Positions 35,201 to 48,950 of a stretch of DNA of 64,000 nucleotides are shown here, piece after piece (the first letter of the stretch is position 1; each line of letters begins with the position of its first letter). This DNA is from Setaria digitata (taxonomy: Eukaryota; Nematoda; Chromadorea; Rhabditida; Setariidae). The stretch covers positions 124,001-188,000 of the forward strand of contig RCAB01000049.1 in NCBI GenBank assembly GCA_003640385.1, given 5' to 3'. The translations under genes and the position numbers were made by a program. Under the pieces are notes generated by a model. That model worked only from the letters and a program-made list of their open reading frames with translations, did not search any database and was not told where the DNA came from.

Positions 35201-37284
35201 AATAGATGTTTATTTCCGGTTTCTCAATTCAATTTTATAAAATGTTTCGATTATTTGTTTCTTTGAAAGTATTTTCCTCTTCAAATATAATAGATTTTTT
35301 TTCCACTCTTTTTTAAAATTATAATCTCAATTTGCTACAACATATCATTCTTTTATGACAATGCTTTCTTCCTAAATAGTTTTGAATTATTTCATGAAAG
35401 TAATTAAAAATTAAACTTATCGTAATTACAATCGAGCTATATTCATATCAAAACAGTAACGATAGCAATTATGACTAAAGTTATAGCTTACAAAATTACT
35501 TTTAATGACAATAATTTATTTGCAAAAGTTAGCTAAGGAAAGAAATCGAACCCTCAATTTTTTCTGACATTGAAATTCCGATAAAATAAGTTACAATACG
35601 AAGTTTTCAAGTAATAATAACATTTGCTACTGTATTGTAAAAAAGAGTAGAAATTGATTTTGGATTCTTCTTCTTTTTTTTTTTTAAACTATTGCCGAAA
35701 AAAGCGAAAAGTTACTTTTATTATTCCAATTGATTTGCTTCAAAAAGAAAATTTAAGAGATTTATGACCACACAATAAATTATGTCAAAATCTGAACGGA
35801 CTTAAAAAAAATGATACAATACAAATAAAAAGCGATGCTATTTTCAAATTTAAGAAACTGAGGTCTTACAACTTTTGAAATGATGCATTTCGTGGTGACG
35901 AAATTTTGTTGATCATTCGTTTTATGATGCAATTAGCTACTTCTTTCTTAACTCAAAATTGTAATTTAAAGAGCTAATTTGAGTGTGAAAATTGGATTAT
36001 AAATCTGCACTTTTATGATAACAATTGTATTATAAGCTTTCGAATTTTTTGAAAAACTCTTTCCTCGCTTCGTTTTCGTTCAACTTCGACACAATACAGC
36101 TTCGAAATATTTGAGACTCAAAAGTTTACTTTTTTAAAACTATTCATTTGTCCCTCAATTTAATCTCGTCTGAACTCATCAACTTAAATCAAGTAAATTC
36201 AGTATGAAAATGAATGACAGATATTGTGCTATTGTTATTTTTAATAAACCGTTTCAGAATTTACACAAAAATGTTTATTCTTTTGTCAAGAAGTCTCAAA
36301 GTTTTATTTTCTTTCGAACTGTTTTCGTCTCTAATTAAATCTTGTATTTAATCATTTTCAGTTTATTTTGCAATTTTTGATTATTATTGATGGAAATGTT
36401 TTACTTTTCTTGCATTTTTATTTTTCTAAAATGAATTTCTTAAAGAGATAATCAACAGATTACTGGGGTGATAAATGTTTGTTCAGTCATTTGTAAAAAT
36501 GAAATATTCTTCGTAACGTTTTTTTTTTTCTTTTTTAAATTCAATTTTTTCTCCTACCTTTTTACCTTACCCTATCTATTCCAATTTCAACTACTTGTCC
36601 TCTACCTTAGATCCATTTCAACAATCAAATATCTCTTTGTTCAAAAATAATGACTATAATTTGTAGGAAATGCATTGCATTTCTAAACTTAAAGTGTTGG
36701 AAAAATTTACGATGAAAAATTTAGGGGATATTTGATGGAATGGTTTCCAAATTCCAAGCAACTTTGATTTTTCAGCATTTTGCATTAAAATTAGCAGACT
36801 TATTGAAATCAGCTCATAAAATCGTGTTGAATTTGAACAAATAAATTCTGACTTGAAATTTAAATGCTTTAAATTTAGAGAACTTATTTTACACATTGAA
36901 ACATAAAGTAAAAATAATTTGTTTCTAAAATTTATAATTAATTAAACGACACTGTTTAAATTTATGCATAATTTTTTTATTGTCAGTAAATTAATAAAGA
37001 TAAGTAGATTGACAAGAAATTAAACATAAAATTAACTTTTCAGACTTTACAAAATGCACCCTTTCATTTTTTCTCTTGTTTTTGAAATCTGAGATTTTTC
37101 AAGAAAAAAAAAGCCTGTGCTGTAACGCGTGTTTTGTAAATAAATATGTATTGTAATTACCTATGAAATGCCATAATTACAGTAAAAACTATTTCTACGC
37201 AGGTGGAAGGAATTTGAATCATTGAAAAATCGCTTCACGTTTCATGCATAATTAATTTGATGATTTATCATCTTTTTAGAGAAA
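32224..37284. other. Intergenic region between STAR and multi-Kunitz genes
   Basis: About 5 kb of AT-rich DNA. The beginning is the STAR 3' UTR. Open frames at 33605-33895, 34749-35018 and 35006-35266 have biased AT-rich composition and no motif or splice support, so none is called. Many T-rich tracts occur. Confidence 0.5.
37271..37279 (+). other. Probable trans-splice acceptor of the multi-Kunitz gene
   Basis: TCTTTTTAG ends five bases before the start codon at 37285, typical of a trans-spliced nematode leader. Confidence 0.5.
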
Positions 37285-40200
37285 ATGAGAAAAACATGCA
37301 CGAAATATGTGCATCTATTGGCCGTATGTTTTTTTACTTTTGATAAAGAGACAATAAGTACGAATGGGACCATAATTAATCTGGTGGCTAAATTGTCAGT
37401 AGATAAAAGTTACCCATGCCAGGTAGGATAAATTTATATCTCTGAATTTAGTTCCATTAAAACTTCATCCTAAATATCAGTAAAATTTAAGAGCATCGAA
37501 GTTTGATTGCTGAACAACAAACATTTTTATCTTGATAACGCTTATCATTTCTTCGTCAAACAATAGATTTTTCATTCGTTAATATTATTTGGTTACTCTC
37601 AACTTATTTAAATTCTTGCAACTATAGCTTTTTTCGTTCCATACTTTTAAAGGCGTGAGCTATACGTTATAAGTAGAAAAAAAAGCAATTAATTTCCATT
37701 TCACAGTATGAAGTTCTGAAAGTTGCATTATCAGTTAGTCTAATTAGCATTCTGCAGTTAGAAACGACATAACCGAAGTTTTAATTTGGCATTTCATTGT
37801 TATCTTTGAATAAATTATTTTTGTAACTGACAATTCTTGAAATTTTAAAGTGTTTTTTCACAGCAACCTCTTCAACGTGGCAATTGTTCACAGAGTATTC
37901 CACTTTTTTATTACAGTAATCGTGATCGCAAATGTCGAAAATTCATTTACAGGTATATTTTCATTCTCAGCTTATTCTCGACCAGTTATTGACATAGACT
38001 GTCGGAATGAAAGTTCTTCGAGATTACACAGAAGACTTAAAACTTATTCTCGAATTTAAATTGCCATTCAATATTGTTACATAAACTAATTAACTTTTTT
38101 TTCATATAGTTAAACTCTTACATTGCTGATGGCGATAATTTGATTAGATTAAATAAATTTTGTTAGTTTTTTGGAACTTTTACGGATTATGTTTCTTTGA
38201 ATGAATTGATAAATGTGTTTTTAGACAGTCATGAGTATATTAAATCAGAACTGAATAAAGAATGTACATCACTAAATATTTCGAATACACTTTCTTTACT
38301 TAAATCATAAAACTGATAAACCAATTTTTAATGTTAAAATTGATAAGCACAATATTAATACTGAAATTACATAATTTTTTAGCGGTTGTAATGGAAATGA
38401 AAATCGCTTTGTGAGCCGTCAGCAATGTCAAGCAAAGTGTGCTGAAATGGAAAAATCTTGTGAGACAGAAGACTGTCTTAACTGTTTTATTGTTTTAAAC
38501 TTTATGTTTTCTATTCAAAATCAATGAATAACTGTCAAAGTAGATGTGACATTGCAGTGGAAATGATCAAGTAGATTGAATCATTTACCTTTTCTAGCAC
38601 CTTGTGATCAAAGATTTGATCCTCAATACCGTCAACTATGCCGGCAGACTACACCTCTCTGGGAGACTCGTTATTTTTATGATATTAATAAAAATCGATG
38701 TCAACGGTTTTGGTACGGTGGCTGCAAAGGATCCGGAAGGAATCGGAATATATTTGTCAATGAACGAGTTCAATTTTACTAATTTCTTTTAATAGTTCAT
38801 AAAATGTGCAGCATTTAAGCGGAAAATGGATTATTTTAAGAAACAGAAACCATAAGAGAAATGACGTAGAAGGATGCAATTCATTTAAAATGTTGACCGT
38901 CTTCCGGAGAAAAATAATAAAATTGAGTGCCTTGCTTATAAGAGTTATTTTCAGTTTTGTAAATTACTATGCGTACGAAAAAAACGTCGGAAAATGATGA
39001 ACAGGGCAAAAATTTCAAGTGCAGTAAAAATGGGTTTAACAGGTATGCTGTTTCTAATTTGAAGACAATGAAAGAAGAAAAGCTTTAACCAAAAAAAAGA
39101 TGAAAAACAAAGTTTTGGGTAAAATACCGTTTTAATATTGGAAATGAAATCCTTCCCGATATTTCTCATTGTTTGTCCACACATTTTCAGTCTGTTTTCT
39201 GAAATTTGATACAAATCTACTCTATGGCTGTACGAATTTTGATTGGCGTCCGCGATTTTTCTATAATCAGACAAGTTCAAAGTGTGAAATGTTTTGGTAC
39301 GATGCCTCATGCCCGAAACAGAATGAATTCATCAATATGTTTTATCATCGAGGAGCTTGTAAAAGATTATGTCAGCAGTCGAAAGAAACGGTAATTTTAA
39401 ATTTGTCCATAAATTACTCTTCTCTTTTAATTGTGAAAAAATAATGGTAGTAATAGCCGCAGATAATCTTCTTGAAGATAATAAACAGATTAGAGAAAAG
39501 CTTAGCATTTGGAATTTTGAGTTTATTTCGTGAGGTTAAAGGTTAAATAATTTTAAGGGAGAAAAAAACCATGTAATAAATAAATATAACCTAATCAGTT
39601 CATCAGTATAAAGCATGTTTTTTTATAGCTAGTTCCATATTTTCTAATTATTTTGATGAAGTTTAGTCGAAAAATCAGCACTTTTTTACTTTTAATTCTC
39701 AAAATTAAACTCGGACAAATCAAATTTGATTTAAATTACTTAGAACAGAAAGAAAAATTGGAACTTAATGACTCAATTCTTAAAAGCTTAGTTATATATA
39801 TTGCATTCAGACAAGTTTAGACTCGAAAATCATCGCAACAATCAGGCCTGCGTCGCATCGGTCAGATATCGGCAACGTTTTCACACCCATATGGTAGCAA
39901 GCAGAATCATAATCATGGACAGTTGATACGGATGCAAAATATTTTTGACAGTTATTTCAGCTTTGTTTTTATTTTTTTATTTTTTGATAGGACCAAAAAG
40001 TTTTAAATGATTTTTGAAATTGATTTAAGCCGAATTGAAAAGTCTTCTCTATCATAAGTAATAGCAAATACTGTGCAAACTATAATTAATATGCTAATTT
40101 TTACTCTTTTTTGAGATTAATTTTTTCAGATTTCTTTGTTGATGCTCGTATTAGGCCAGTCAAAATGGTGCTATCAGAAATGTCAAAGTCAAGCTTAAAT

Positions 40201-43200
40201 CACATTCAAGATCCTTGTATCATTTAGTCCTAACAATTTTGTAACTGATTAGTTCAAACATTAACTTGAAATAGCACTTTCTACGGAAAAAAATTGCTTT
40301 ACTTTTGTCGAAAGCTGCGGTGAAATATTGTCTATACAACGAACTATTAAGTACTAAAAAATAATAACAAAAGTTTAATTGAACAACAAAACTGTTGTCT
40401 GAATAAAGCAAATTGGCAAATTTTTATTCAATTTATAGAAGTTTTATAATCTTTCACTATTTGGATAAAATGGGGAAAAAGTACTGCGCTACTGTTTTTG
40501 TTTCAGCTAATCCAACGAGTACTTCTTATCCTTCTCAGTCACATATCGACGAAGTTCCAACAGATGTCAATATTAGCAATGATTTTGATTTTCACATATT
40601 AAAGAATGATTTTCGTCGTTCCTTACCGAAAGTTTTGACGCACACTTTATCGAGAACGGATTATAAATACAGTAAGAATTTCTTTGTCGAGAAAAAAGCT
40701 AATCATCCCTTCTAATGTAAAGACAAAACTATAACTGATTTTTTTCGAAAGAAGAAAAATTATTAAGTACTGAGAATTGCAACTGTAATTCACCGATTTC
40801 AGTAAACGCTACAGAAATGCCAAAAATTATCAAGAATAATGATAATTTTCTGCTGAGACACTGGACACAACAAAAACTAAATTATCAAGAATCGTAGTAA
40901 TTTTATAACGTAGACATCTTATTGTCAGAATGACCAGTGTTTTGGGATATTTCACAAGTCAAAGAGAACTTCGGGAATTATACAAAATTGTCGGGAACAG
41001 TGCACAGTGAGATGACCCAGTTTGCAAGCATATTTATCATTATCCAATCATTAATGTTTTTCTTACTAGATTTATCGCTGTTAACTGTTGGAAAGATTTA
41101 AAGTTATCTCAAGATTCAGATTTCAATGCGCAAATCAATGCATGGCAAAGTTAAGTCAGACGTTTTGTCACAGAACCATTGAATTTTAAAAAATTAACTG
41201 AATTGTATCCTGTAAATGTCTACATCACTTAGTGGCATAGACTACGTGAAAGTGAATTAGAGTACAAAGAAGCACAAATTAATTGGATTCTCTTCCTGGC
41301 TACTTAAATAAATCATGAGGACATCTGTTCAAGCACATTCTATTTTTGTCTGAAAGAACAAAAAAAAAGTTAAGGTTTTTGCACCTAAAAAAAGGTCATT
41401 GAAGTAATTTCATTGATAGCATTTCAAACTTTTTCACTTGAAGATAGAAGCAACGGACTCGTTTATTCCTCAACACCATCAACAGCTTGCTTGGAGCCAC
41501 TAACATTAGGCAGTTGTTCACAAATGTTAGTTTTCTTCCAATACTACAGACTGAACTAAAATTTGTTAACTGTTGCAATAATGGCAAGTGGGAATATAAT
41601 TCCTTCTTCTATAACAAAATTAAATTTAGAAGTGTAAAGAAAAAAATAAATAAATAAAAAATTCATTAATGATAACCTTTTGGGATATGAACATATTGTC
41701 TCTGACCCTACGCTCAGGTATCCTTTCTATTACTACAATCGAGACACGCAACGTTGTGAACCGTTCATATACAGTGGATGTGGTGGTAACTCGAATCGCT
41801 TCTTCACCTTACGTCAGTGTGAGATAGCGTGCAGTCAATTACGTGGGCTATCTCGTAGGTACTATATTGTCTATTTATCATTTTTTAAAAATAAACTTAA
41901 TGCAACTTGGTCTTGCTAATGAAGCAATTTATTATTTTAGATTGCTTAATATTTGCTTGAAATTGTTTTATTCCATTTCACAGCTCTTCTTAGTTGCGTA
42001 ATTTACAAAATTATAGCATTGGAAACAAATTGTCTTCTTCCATTTGATGGTGGTGAACGAATCGATGACATTGCATGTGTGGAAAGAGCTGGAATACGTT
42101 ATTACTATAATCAGATTTATGGTATATTTCAAGTTTGCATTTCTCGACTTTTCCATTCAATCTTTCTGACAAGCAGTTAGTGGGAATTTAGCAGTTATTA
42201 TCAAAATTGTTTTGCTAGTATTCCTGTTATCTTTCATCATATTAAGAGAACTCTTTTGGTTTTCCAGTATCTCTGTAATGATCCTCTTCAGACGACAAAA
42301 AAGTTCTCATCTAGTGCTTATTTTTGCACTTATTAGCCCACGCTATATCCGTTTTTATGAGTTTCAGGACGTTGTGAACGATTTTATTATTCCGGATGCG
42401 CTGGTAATGGAAATCGATTTCACGATTTTGACACTTGTGAAACTGTTTGCCGCCATGTTCCAATAAGATTTGCATTAGAAGAATTTCAAAGTCCTAAAGA
42501 TCTTAAAGGTTTCACCCTAAAATATTTGGAAATGAAAACTGAATCATTTCTCCCCAGTAACACATTGACGATCAATTTTTAGCGATAATTTCACCGATTA
42601 ATTTCGGTAGTTTTCTGATAACAATTACGTCGTTTCGTTTATGACTCATTTATGATTTTCCGTAGGAAATTTATTTTAATATTATTTTTCAGTTTGTTTC
42701 GAGCCAATAACTGAAGGAAAATGTTTAAATCATAGTCGGAAAAGCGTCGAACGATGGGCCTATAATCATCTCAAACTTCAGTGTGTTCTGTTCAATTACA
42801 ATGGTTGTAACGGAAATCGGAATCGTTTTGCCACCGAATATTCATGCAATGCACTTTGTAAAGGCCTGAAACGCCCTCTGCATGGTTATTTTTGCCAAAA
42901 TTGTGCAACAGTTATTTTAGTCTAAAGCTTTTAAAGATGGCCTGACTATTCTGTATTGCCTATCACACAGAGTTCTTGCGACTATTTGCACTTCTCCTTT
43001 AATTTGAACATTCTTAGAGCGTTGTATTGGATATCCAGAGTGGGGTAATTGTAATCAGTTAAATTATCAGTGGTTTTACAACATCACCAAAGGGAGTTGC
43101 GAGCAGTTTTTGTGGGGTGGATGCAACGATGGCAATGAGAATCGGTTTGGTACATTTGAGGAATGTCAACGAGTTTGTGAAGTACCAGCGGAAAGTTGGC

Positions 43201-45022
43201 TTTCAATTTTTTCTCTTTTTTGCTGCAATTATCATTCGATTTCAAAGGTTTCAGAATTTCAGACTGTTTAATTGACAATTCTTAATTATTCCTACGGGTT
43301 CCGTTTGATGAAGACTGCTGGATTAGATTATCACTAGTTCAATTTAGAAACATCTAATCGTATAATTTTGGTACAAATTGGAGTTTATTTGATCGTCTTG
43401 CGAAATTATTTTATTTGTCAATTTATTGTTTAGTTGTCTTTTAAGGCTTTTAGCATGTAATTTTTACAAGAAAAAATTTCGTCAAATCGTACAAATTATC
43501 CTTAAATGGACAAATTTTGATTTAAATTAAGAGTTGTTAATTTAAGATGCATGTAGTGAACCACTGGATCGTGGACATTGGTGTGAATCAATGTCAAATC
43601 GTTATTATTATAATTCTAATACCAATACTTGCAAAGGCTTTCACTATACAGGTTGTGGTAAAAGTCGAAACATATTTATGACACAAGGCGAGTGTGAAGA
43701 AAAGTGAGCAGACATAATTTGGAATGAAATATTAACTTTAATTAGTGATAATTAGCTCAGGAAAGAAGAATAAATTTGTAAGTTAAAAAAAGTCTGAAGA
43801 AAGTGTTAAACAGTGCTGCTGAATAAACAGAAATTCCCTTCTTTACCATTTCTAAAACGAACCATTATTGAGTTTTAACTGAAATTATCACTAAAATATT
43901 TATTAAAATCGGAGTAAACAAACTTTCTAAATAGCATTAGTGGAAAAAAAATTTGAAACTACAAAAATTGGTATTTCTTTTTTTAATTAATTGAAGGTTA
44001 TTTAGATGTATCAACCAAGCAAATCTACCATCTTCTACATTACCGCTAGGCATTACTTCTTCTGTACAAGTAAACTGTAAGTTTTTGAAGTTGAAACAAT
44101 CCCTTCCATAATTATCATTTTTATTATATGATATGATTAGAAGAAAAATGTGATAAAAATGATAAGATTTAAGGATAAATTTTTGTTATAGATAAGAGTG
44201 TAAAACCAGTGGAAAAACAATTATCAAATGCGCACCAAATTTTGATAGCCAATTCCGCACCCTATCTAAAAACTGATAATCAATGGCTTGAATATGGAAA
44301 GTGTGTCGGTTATAGGTAAATAAATTGTTTTTCTCTTTTACATTTGAAGTCGAAGGTTAGCGTAAGAGAGATTTTCAACGCACTCATTCCACTAAGAAAA
44401 CCTATGATAAGTGATTTGCATAGACTCAGATATGCTTCAAACAAGTGGGCAGAAATAGAATTGATATCCTTCAAAACTTTCTGATAATCATATCAGTGAT
44501 TACTTTCAGATATAACATTACTGGAAAAATGACACGCCTAACAAGTTATCTTTGCTCAATGGAAACGGGTGGTACTTGCCTTCTGCAGGTGGTGATTATT
44601 ATGGAAACATAAACTTGATTTTACATTTTAAAATGAAACATCGATATGGAATTATTTCAGTTCTTTACTTATCCTTTATTAGCTTTAGGAACTCATAATC
44701 TTAACTGATAAGTTTTATCAAACAAAATGATACGAATATATGATGAAAATCTGTTTTATCACAATCTGTTTTATCACTGGAAAGAAAAAAGCAGGCATTT
44801 AAAACTTACTGTCACCATCTCTTATCATTACAGACTCTAACAACTACTAATGGTGATGAAAAATGTCGTTTGGTACAACCGTGGTTGAAAGGTATGCACC
44901 TGTATTCCTGGTTCTTTACTCTCGATCATCGACAACCTTATCCATTCAGTAAACAGGCTTTAAACGAAGCAATTGCAGCATTGATAATTTTACCACCAAA
45001 TGATTGTCACAGCATATGCTGA
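37285..45022 (+). CDS. Secreted multi-Kunitz (BPTI) domain protein (21 exons, 874 aa)
   Basis: Exons: 37285-37422, 37864-37952, 38383-38459, 38598-38767, 38955-39042, 39191-39390, 39811-39876, 40130-40187, 40507-40671, 40803-40893, 41448-41525, 41718-41854, 41984-42121, 42368-42508, 42693-42884, 43018-43194, 43547-43703, 44006-44076, 44192-44315, 44510-44588, 44834-45022. All phases close. After a probable signal peptide come Kunitz domains K1 (exons 1-3), K2 (4-5), K3 (6, odd spacing), a Ser/Thr-rich linker (7-10), K4 (11-12), K5 (13-14), K6 (15), K7 (16), K8 (17-18), and a C-terminal region with five or more Cys that I do not recognise. Typical marks are FIYSGCGGNSNRFFTLRQC and FLWGGCNDGNENRF. 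P1 residues are S, R, T, S, V, L, N, E, so only K2 looks trypsin-directed. RKKRRK lies between K2 and K3. Linker exons 7-10 are the least certain; exon 8 has an alternative in-phase donor (end 40181). Confidence 0.85.
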
Positions 45023-48000
45023 TAACGATAACTGATTTTTATCTTTCGCTCGAGATATATGAAGTCATTTGAAATATTTGGTTGTTCAAATATTTGATAT
45101 GAGGAAAAAAAAAGGGAAATCTTTTCGGTGCTAAAAATTTGTAAATAATTTATCGATGGATTATAATCTGTTTGAATTTTTTGGCAGTTTGTTTTGAGCT
45201 CTTTTTTGAAATTTACATTTCTAAAAGATTAACTTATTCTCTCGAGAAATCTTATTACTTTTTTGGTTCTACTCATGCACAAAGATAGAATTTGCTACTG
45301 TGAATTAACCTAAACTTATCCAATTCAAAGCATCTCAAATTCAGAAGCTTAAAGAAAAAAGGAAAGAAAAGAAATGATAATTTGATGTACTATCCGAAAA
45401 TGCATAATTCTTTCCTTTTTCATCAAATTTCCACTACACACTATTTGTGTCGATGTGAAATGTAAATTTCAATTTTTGTGCTATTTTAATAATTTTAAAA
45501 ACCAAATAAAAAAAAGGAAATCATTTTTAATAAGCCTACTCAGTAAGAGGAGGAAATATCTGCAAATAAAGGGAAGGTATTGCTTTGAAGGGCAATTTGG
45601 AAATGAGTGGAACATTGTAACCTTCGCAGTAAAGTGACCTACTTGTGATAAAGACAATTTTATATTGGTACTACGTCAGCCTGAAATGATTTTATCTTTC
45701 CTTTCACTTCTCATTTCAAACTTATTTTCTAATTAGTTCGCTTAATTATTTTTTTTCAAACTCCTGCAATTATTTTTCATAAAAATTCCTACAAATTTTT
45801 ATCATTAGTTTAATAGAAATGTAAACACACTATTTTATGGTTTGCTTTCTTTTTTTTAATGTAGTAATTTAATATAGCGTTATATTAAAGGATGTAAATT
45901 TTCACTAAGTAGAAGTCTTGTTTCATTTTGATTATCACTGTTACAAGTGCTTATCACACTGCATGCAGGTTTGTATCCTTCCCTAAAGCCTACTTCGTTT
46001 TATTTAATTTGTTCATTTTTCTTCGTTTTTCTCTTAATAAAGCCGATCTCACTGATGACTTCTTACTTCTCATAGCTAATTAAAGTCTGTCTCCACTGGT
46101 AATTATCATTTCATTAATTGTTTCAACATTTTAATCGCATTTTAAAAAAGGAAGGACATTTGTTCACAGACGGACACACAGAAAATCATTGGTAGTGAAA
46201 TATTGCAGGTCATCAGATGTGATTTGGTGAACTAAAGAAGATTTATTAGTTCTTCTATAGTCATTTTTTGGTTCGTCGTCTATTCCTCTTCGCAGATTAG
46301 TGGATGCAAATAAAACTTTATAAGTTAATTTCACAAATTTTTTTCCATTTTTTGATGAAAAATCATTGCAACTGATGAAACTGATAATTCTTTAAGAATT
46401 AACGTATAATTTCTTGCCATAAAACACTGATATTCCTTTAACTCCCTGTTGTCCTTCATAAACGAATCACTTGGATAACAAATGAATTTTTAGCAGTAGA
46501 ATTTCACAAGTAAAAGTATCGAAAAAAAAGAACCGGTTTTTTAAAGGAAAGAATTACCGGAAAAATATGCTGATGATGATAAGAAATGTTGATAGCATTT
46601 AGCACAGGTAGGTGTACAGGTACTTTGAGTAATATTACTAGAGGGAGAGAATGAATGAGGGCAATTTTTCTAATGGATATTTATGGAAAATGTTTGCTGG
46701 GTAGAAGAAATGAGAGGAAGGTAAATGGATGCATTAATGAGAAAAATTTACAGATGTGACAACGATGTGGACATTGTGGAAAAAAAATGTGAAATTCGGA
46801 AGTGATGCGAAAAATAACATGGAAAATAAGAAGTTCTAAAAAAAAAGAAAATAGCAGAGATTTGTGAAATTCTTTTTTTCTTCCTTTATAAATTATGATT
46901 GGGATGTATACGATAGGACAAATAGATGAAAAATCGTATGGGCGAATAAAATGTTCTTCATCTTTCAGATAATGATCGGATACATGAATCAAATGTTTCC
47001 TACTTCTCTTTTTTTTTAAATTGAAGTTGAATAACTTTCAAATATCCATAAATGCAATCAAAAAAGAACACAGATTTTGCAGAATTCTTATACAGTTCCA
47101 ATTCTCGGAGCATACTTCCCAGTTCGATGTTGAGGGCTAGAGAGAATGTTCCAGTTAGTAAGTGTTTTACCCAACATTGGTAAGTAAAATTAAATTCAAA
47201 TAAATTTTTTGGATTTCTAGATATAGGGACAGAACAAATTCTGTACATGATTCAAAGATGATGAATATTTGTTTTGCAAAACTAGCGAGTAAAAATGTAT
47301 GAAAATCAGTAAATTAATGTAATATTATTAAATATTAGAGTTTCCCAATTATGCTTGTTGAAATAAATTAATTTTATGACTTTCTTATCCAATACTACAT
47401 TATTCATTTAAATTAGTTGGCTGTTGATGGTTTTTACTGAATTAATCGTAAGAATATTGATAATCATAGTTTATAAACTTTTAGATTGATTTATAAAATT
47501 ATTACAAATTTACAAATTAGCCGGTGACTAAATTATTTATATTAAAACAACTAGACAATGTAAAACTAAGAATGTTTAAATTTCAAAACATTAACTGTTC
47601 GAGAAATTGAAATTGAAGAGAAAAATAAAAGTTTAAATTATTTAAGAAAGTTAGAAGCATGAATTTTTTTTGAATTCTATCCTCTCTTCTTATCTTACAG
47701 AGAGGTCAACTAATAATATTTGCCTAAGACAATGATGGGTATTATTTCTAACTTATTTGTGTTATCAACCATGTGCTGATGCTACTAATTATGCTACTAA
47801 TTCTTCCTGTTTCCTTTCTCAACTTGTTTACCTTTTTTTAAGCTTTGAAAAGATTGCTATCGCAGTTAGGACTTGGTACCTTCACAATAGATTTACCTGC
47901 CGCTTAGTTGATTAAATCGTTTAATTGTTCGGAAAGTTAACAATGAAGAAAGATTAGTAACAGTAGCTATAATATTCAGTTAACTGCTGTTGATAATTAC

Positions 48001-48914
48001 TGCTCATTTATTTGAAATCATCTGAAATGTACAGTACTAAATATGCAAAAATAATATCAGTTTAAAATAGGAAAAAGGATAATGAAGCTGGTATTGATAA
48101 TTGTAAATTGTGGATTGAATGATGCTGATAAATATATACTGTGCATTTCTTTTTTTTTCTTTCATCCAAAATTAATAGTGTTACTTAATAATCATACGAT
48201 AAGCAATATCAACTACAATGATTTAAAAAAGGGAAAAAACAATAAAAGAACATTTTCTAATTTTGCTAGCCATTCCTTCTTTTTTGTTTCTTTTTCTCTC
48301 CTTTTTTATGAGGCAAATATTAAAAAATTTTACCAAAATTCAACAAGAAATAGTCTGACTTCCGTTTTTTTTTCTCATTGATTATATATATTAATATAAT
48401 TTTCTAGTTTATGTACTGTATTACTTGAACGCTCCAATTATTTTAACAGCTCTGAAGTTGGATTAAACGGTTTTCAGAAACTGCCATAGTTGAACATTGT
48501 AAATTGTATGATGTTATCAGTACCACTGATAAAAAAGATGATATGATGCTGTGAAAATATCTATTGCTGTGCAGCGACTTATCGATCTTGGTATGATAAA
48601 GATTGTATCATGTTTTAGTATTAACGATACAGGATCAAAACACGTTATCTTATCTCTTTTGTATGTAATAGCTTTTTTGCATAGTTATTTCTTAAACTAA
48701 ACCTGTCATTTAAACATTTAAGCTTTCTTGGGTCATTTATGCACTGGTCAAAAATTACTTGAAAATGTAGTTATTTATATATCATATATGATATCATATG
48801 CAAGATGTCATATATGTAGTGATAATAATATTAGATAGTTATCCTTAACAGTGGAAATAATACTGAATAGTTCTCCTTAACATTGATAATAGTGTTTAGC
48901 GATGCTCTTTAAAA

Positions 48915-48915
<1 letters not shown>

Positions 48916-48948
<33 letters not shown>
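48916..48948. repeat. TAA trinucleotide microsatellite, 11 units
   Basis: Eleven uninterrupted TAA units in non-coding DNA, likely length-polymorphic. Confidence 0.95.

Positions 48949-48950
<2 letters not shown>

Noticed and set aside
38782..38830. Possible Kunitz 2 end via an acceptor at 38795 (FIKCAAFK)
   Set aside because: The intron would be about 30 bases and the Cys spacing wrong. Exon 38955-39042 gives FCKLLC with exact spacing and phase.
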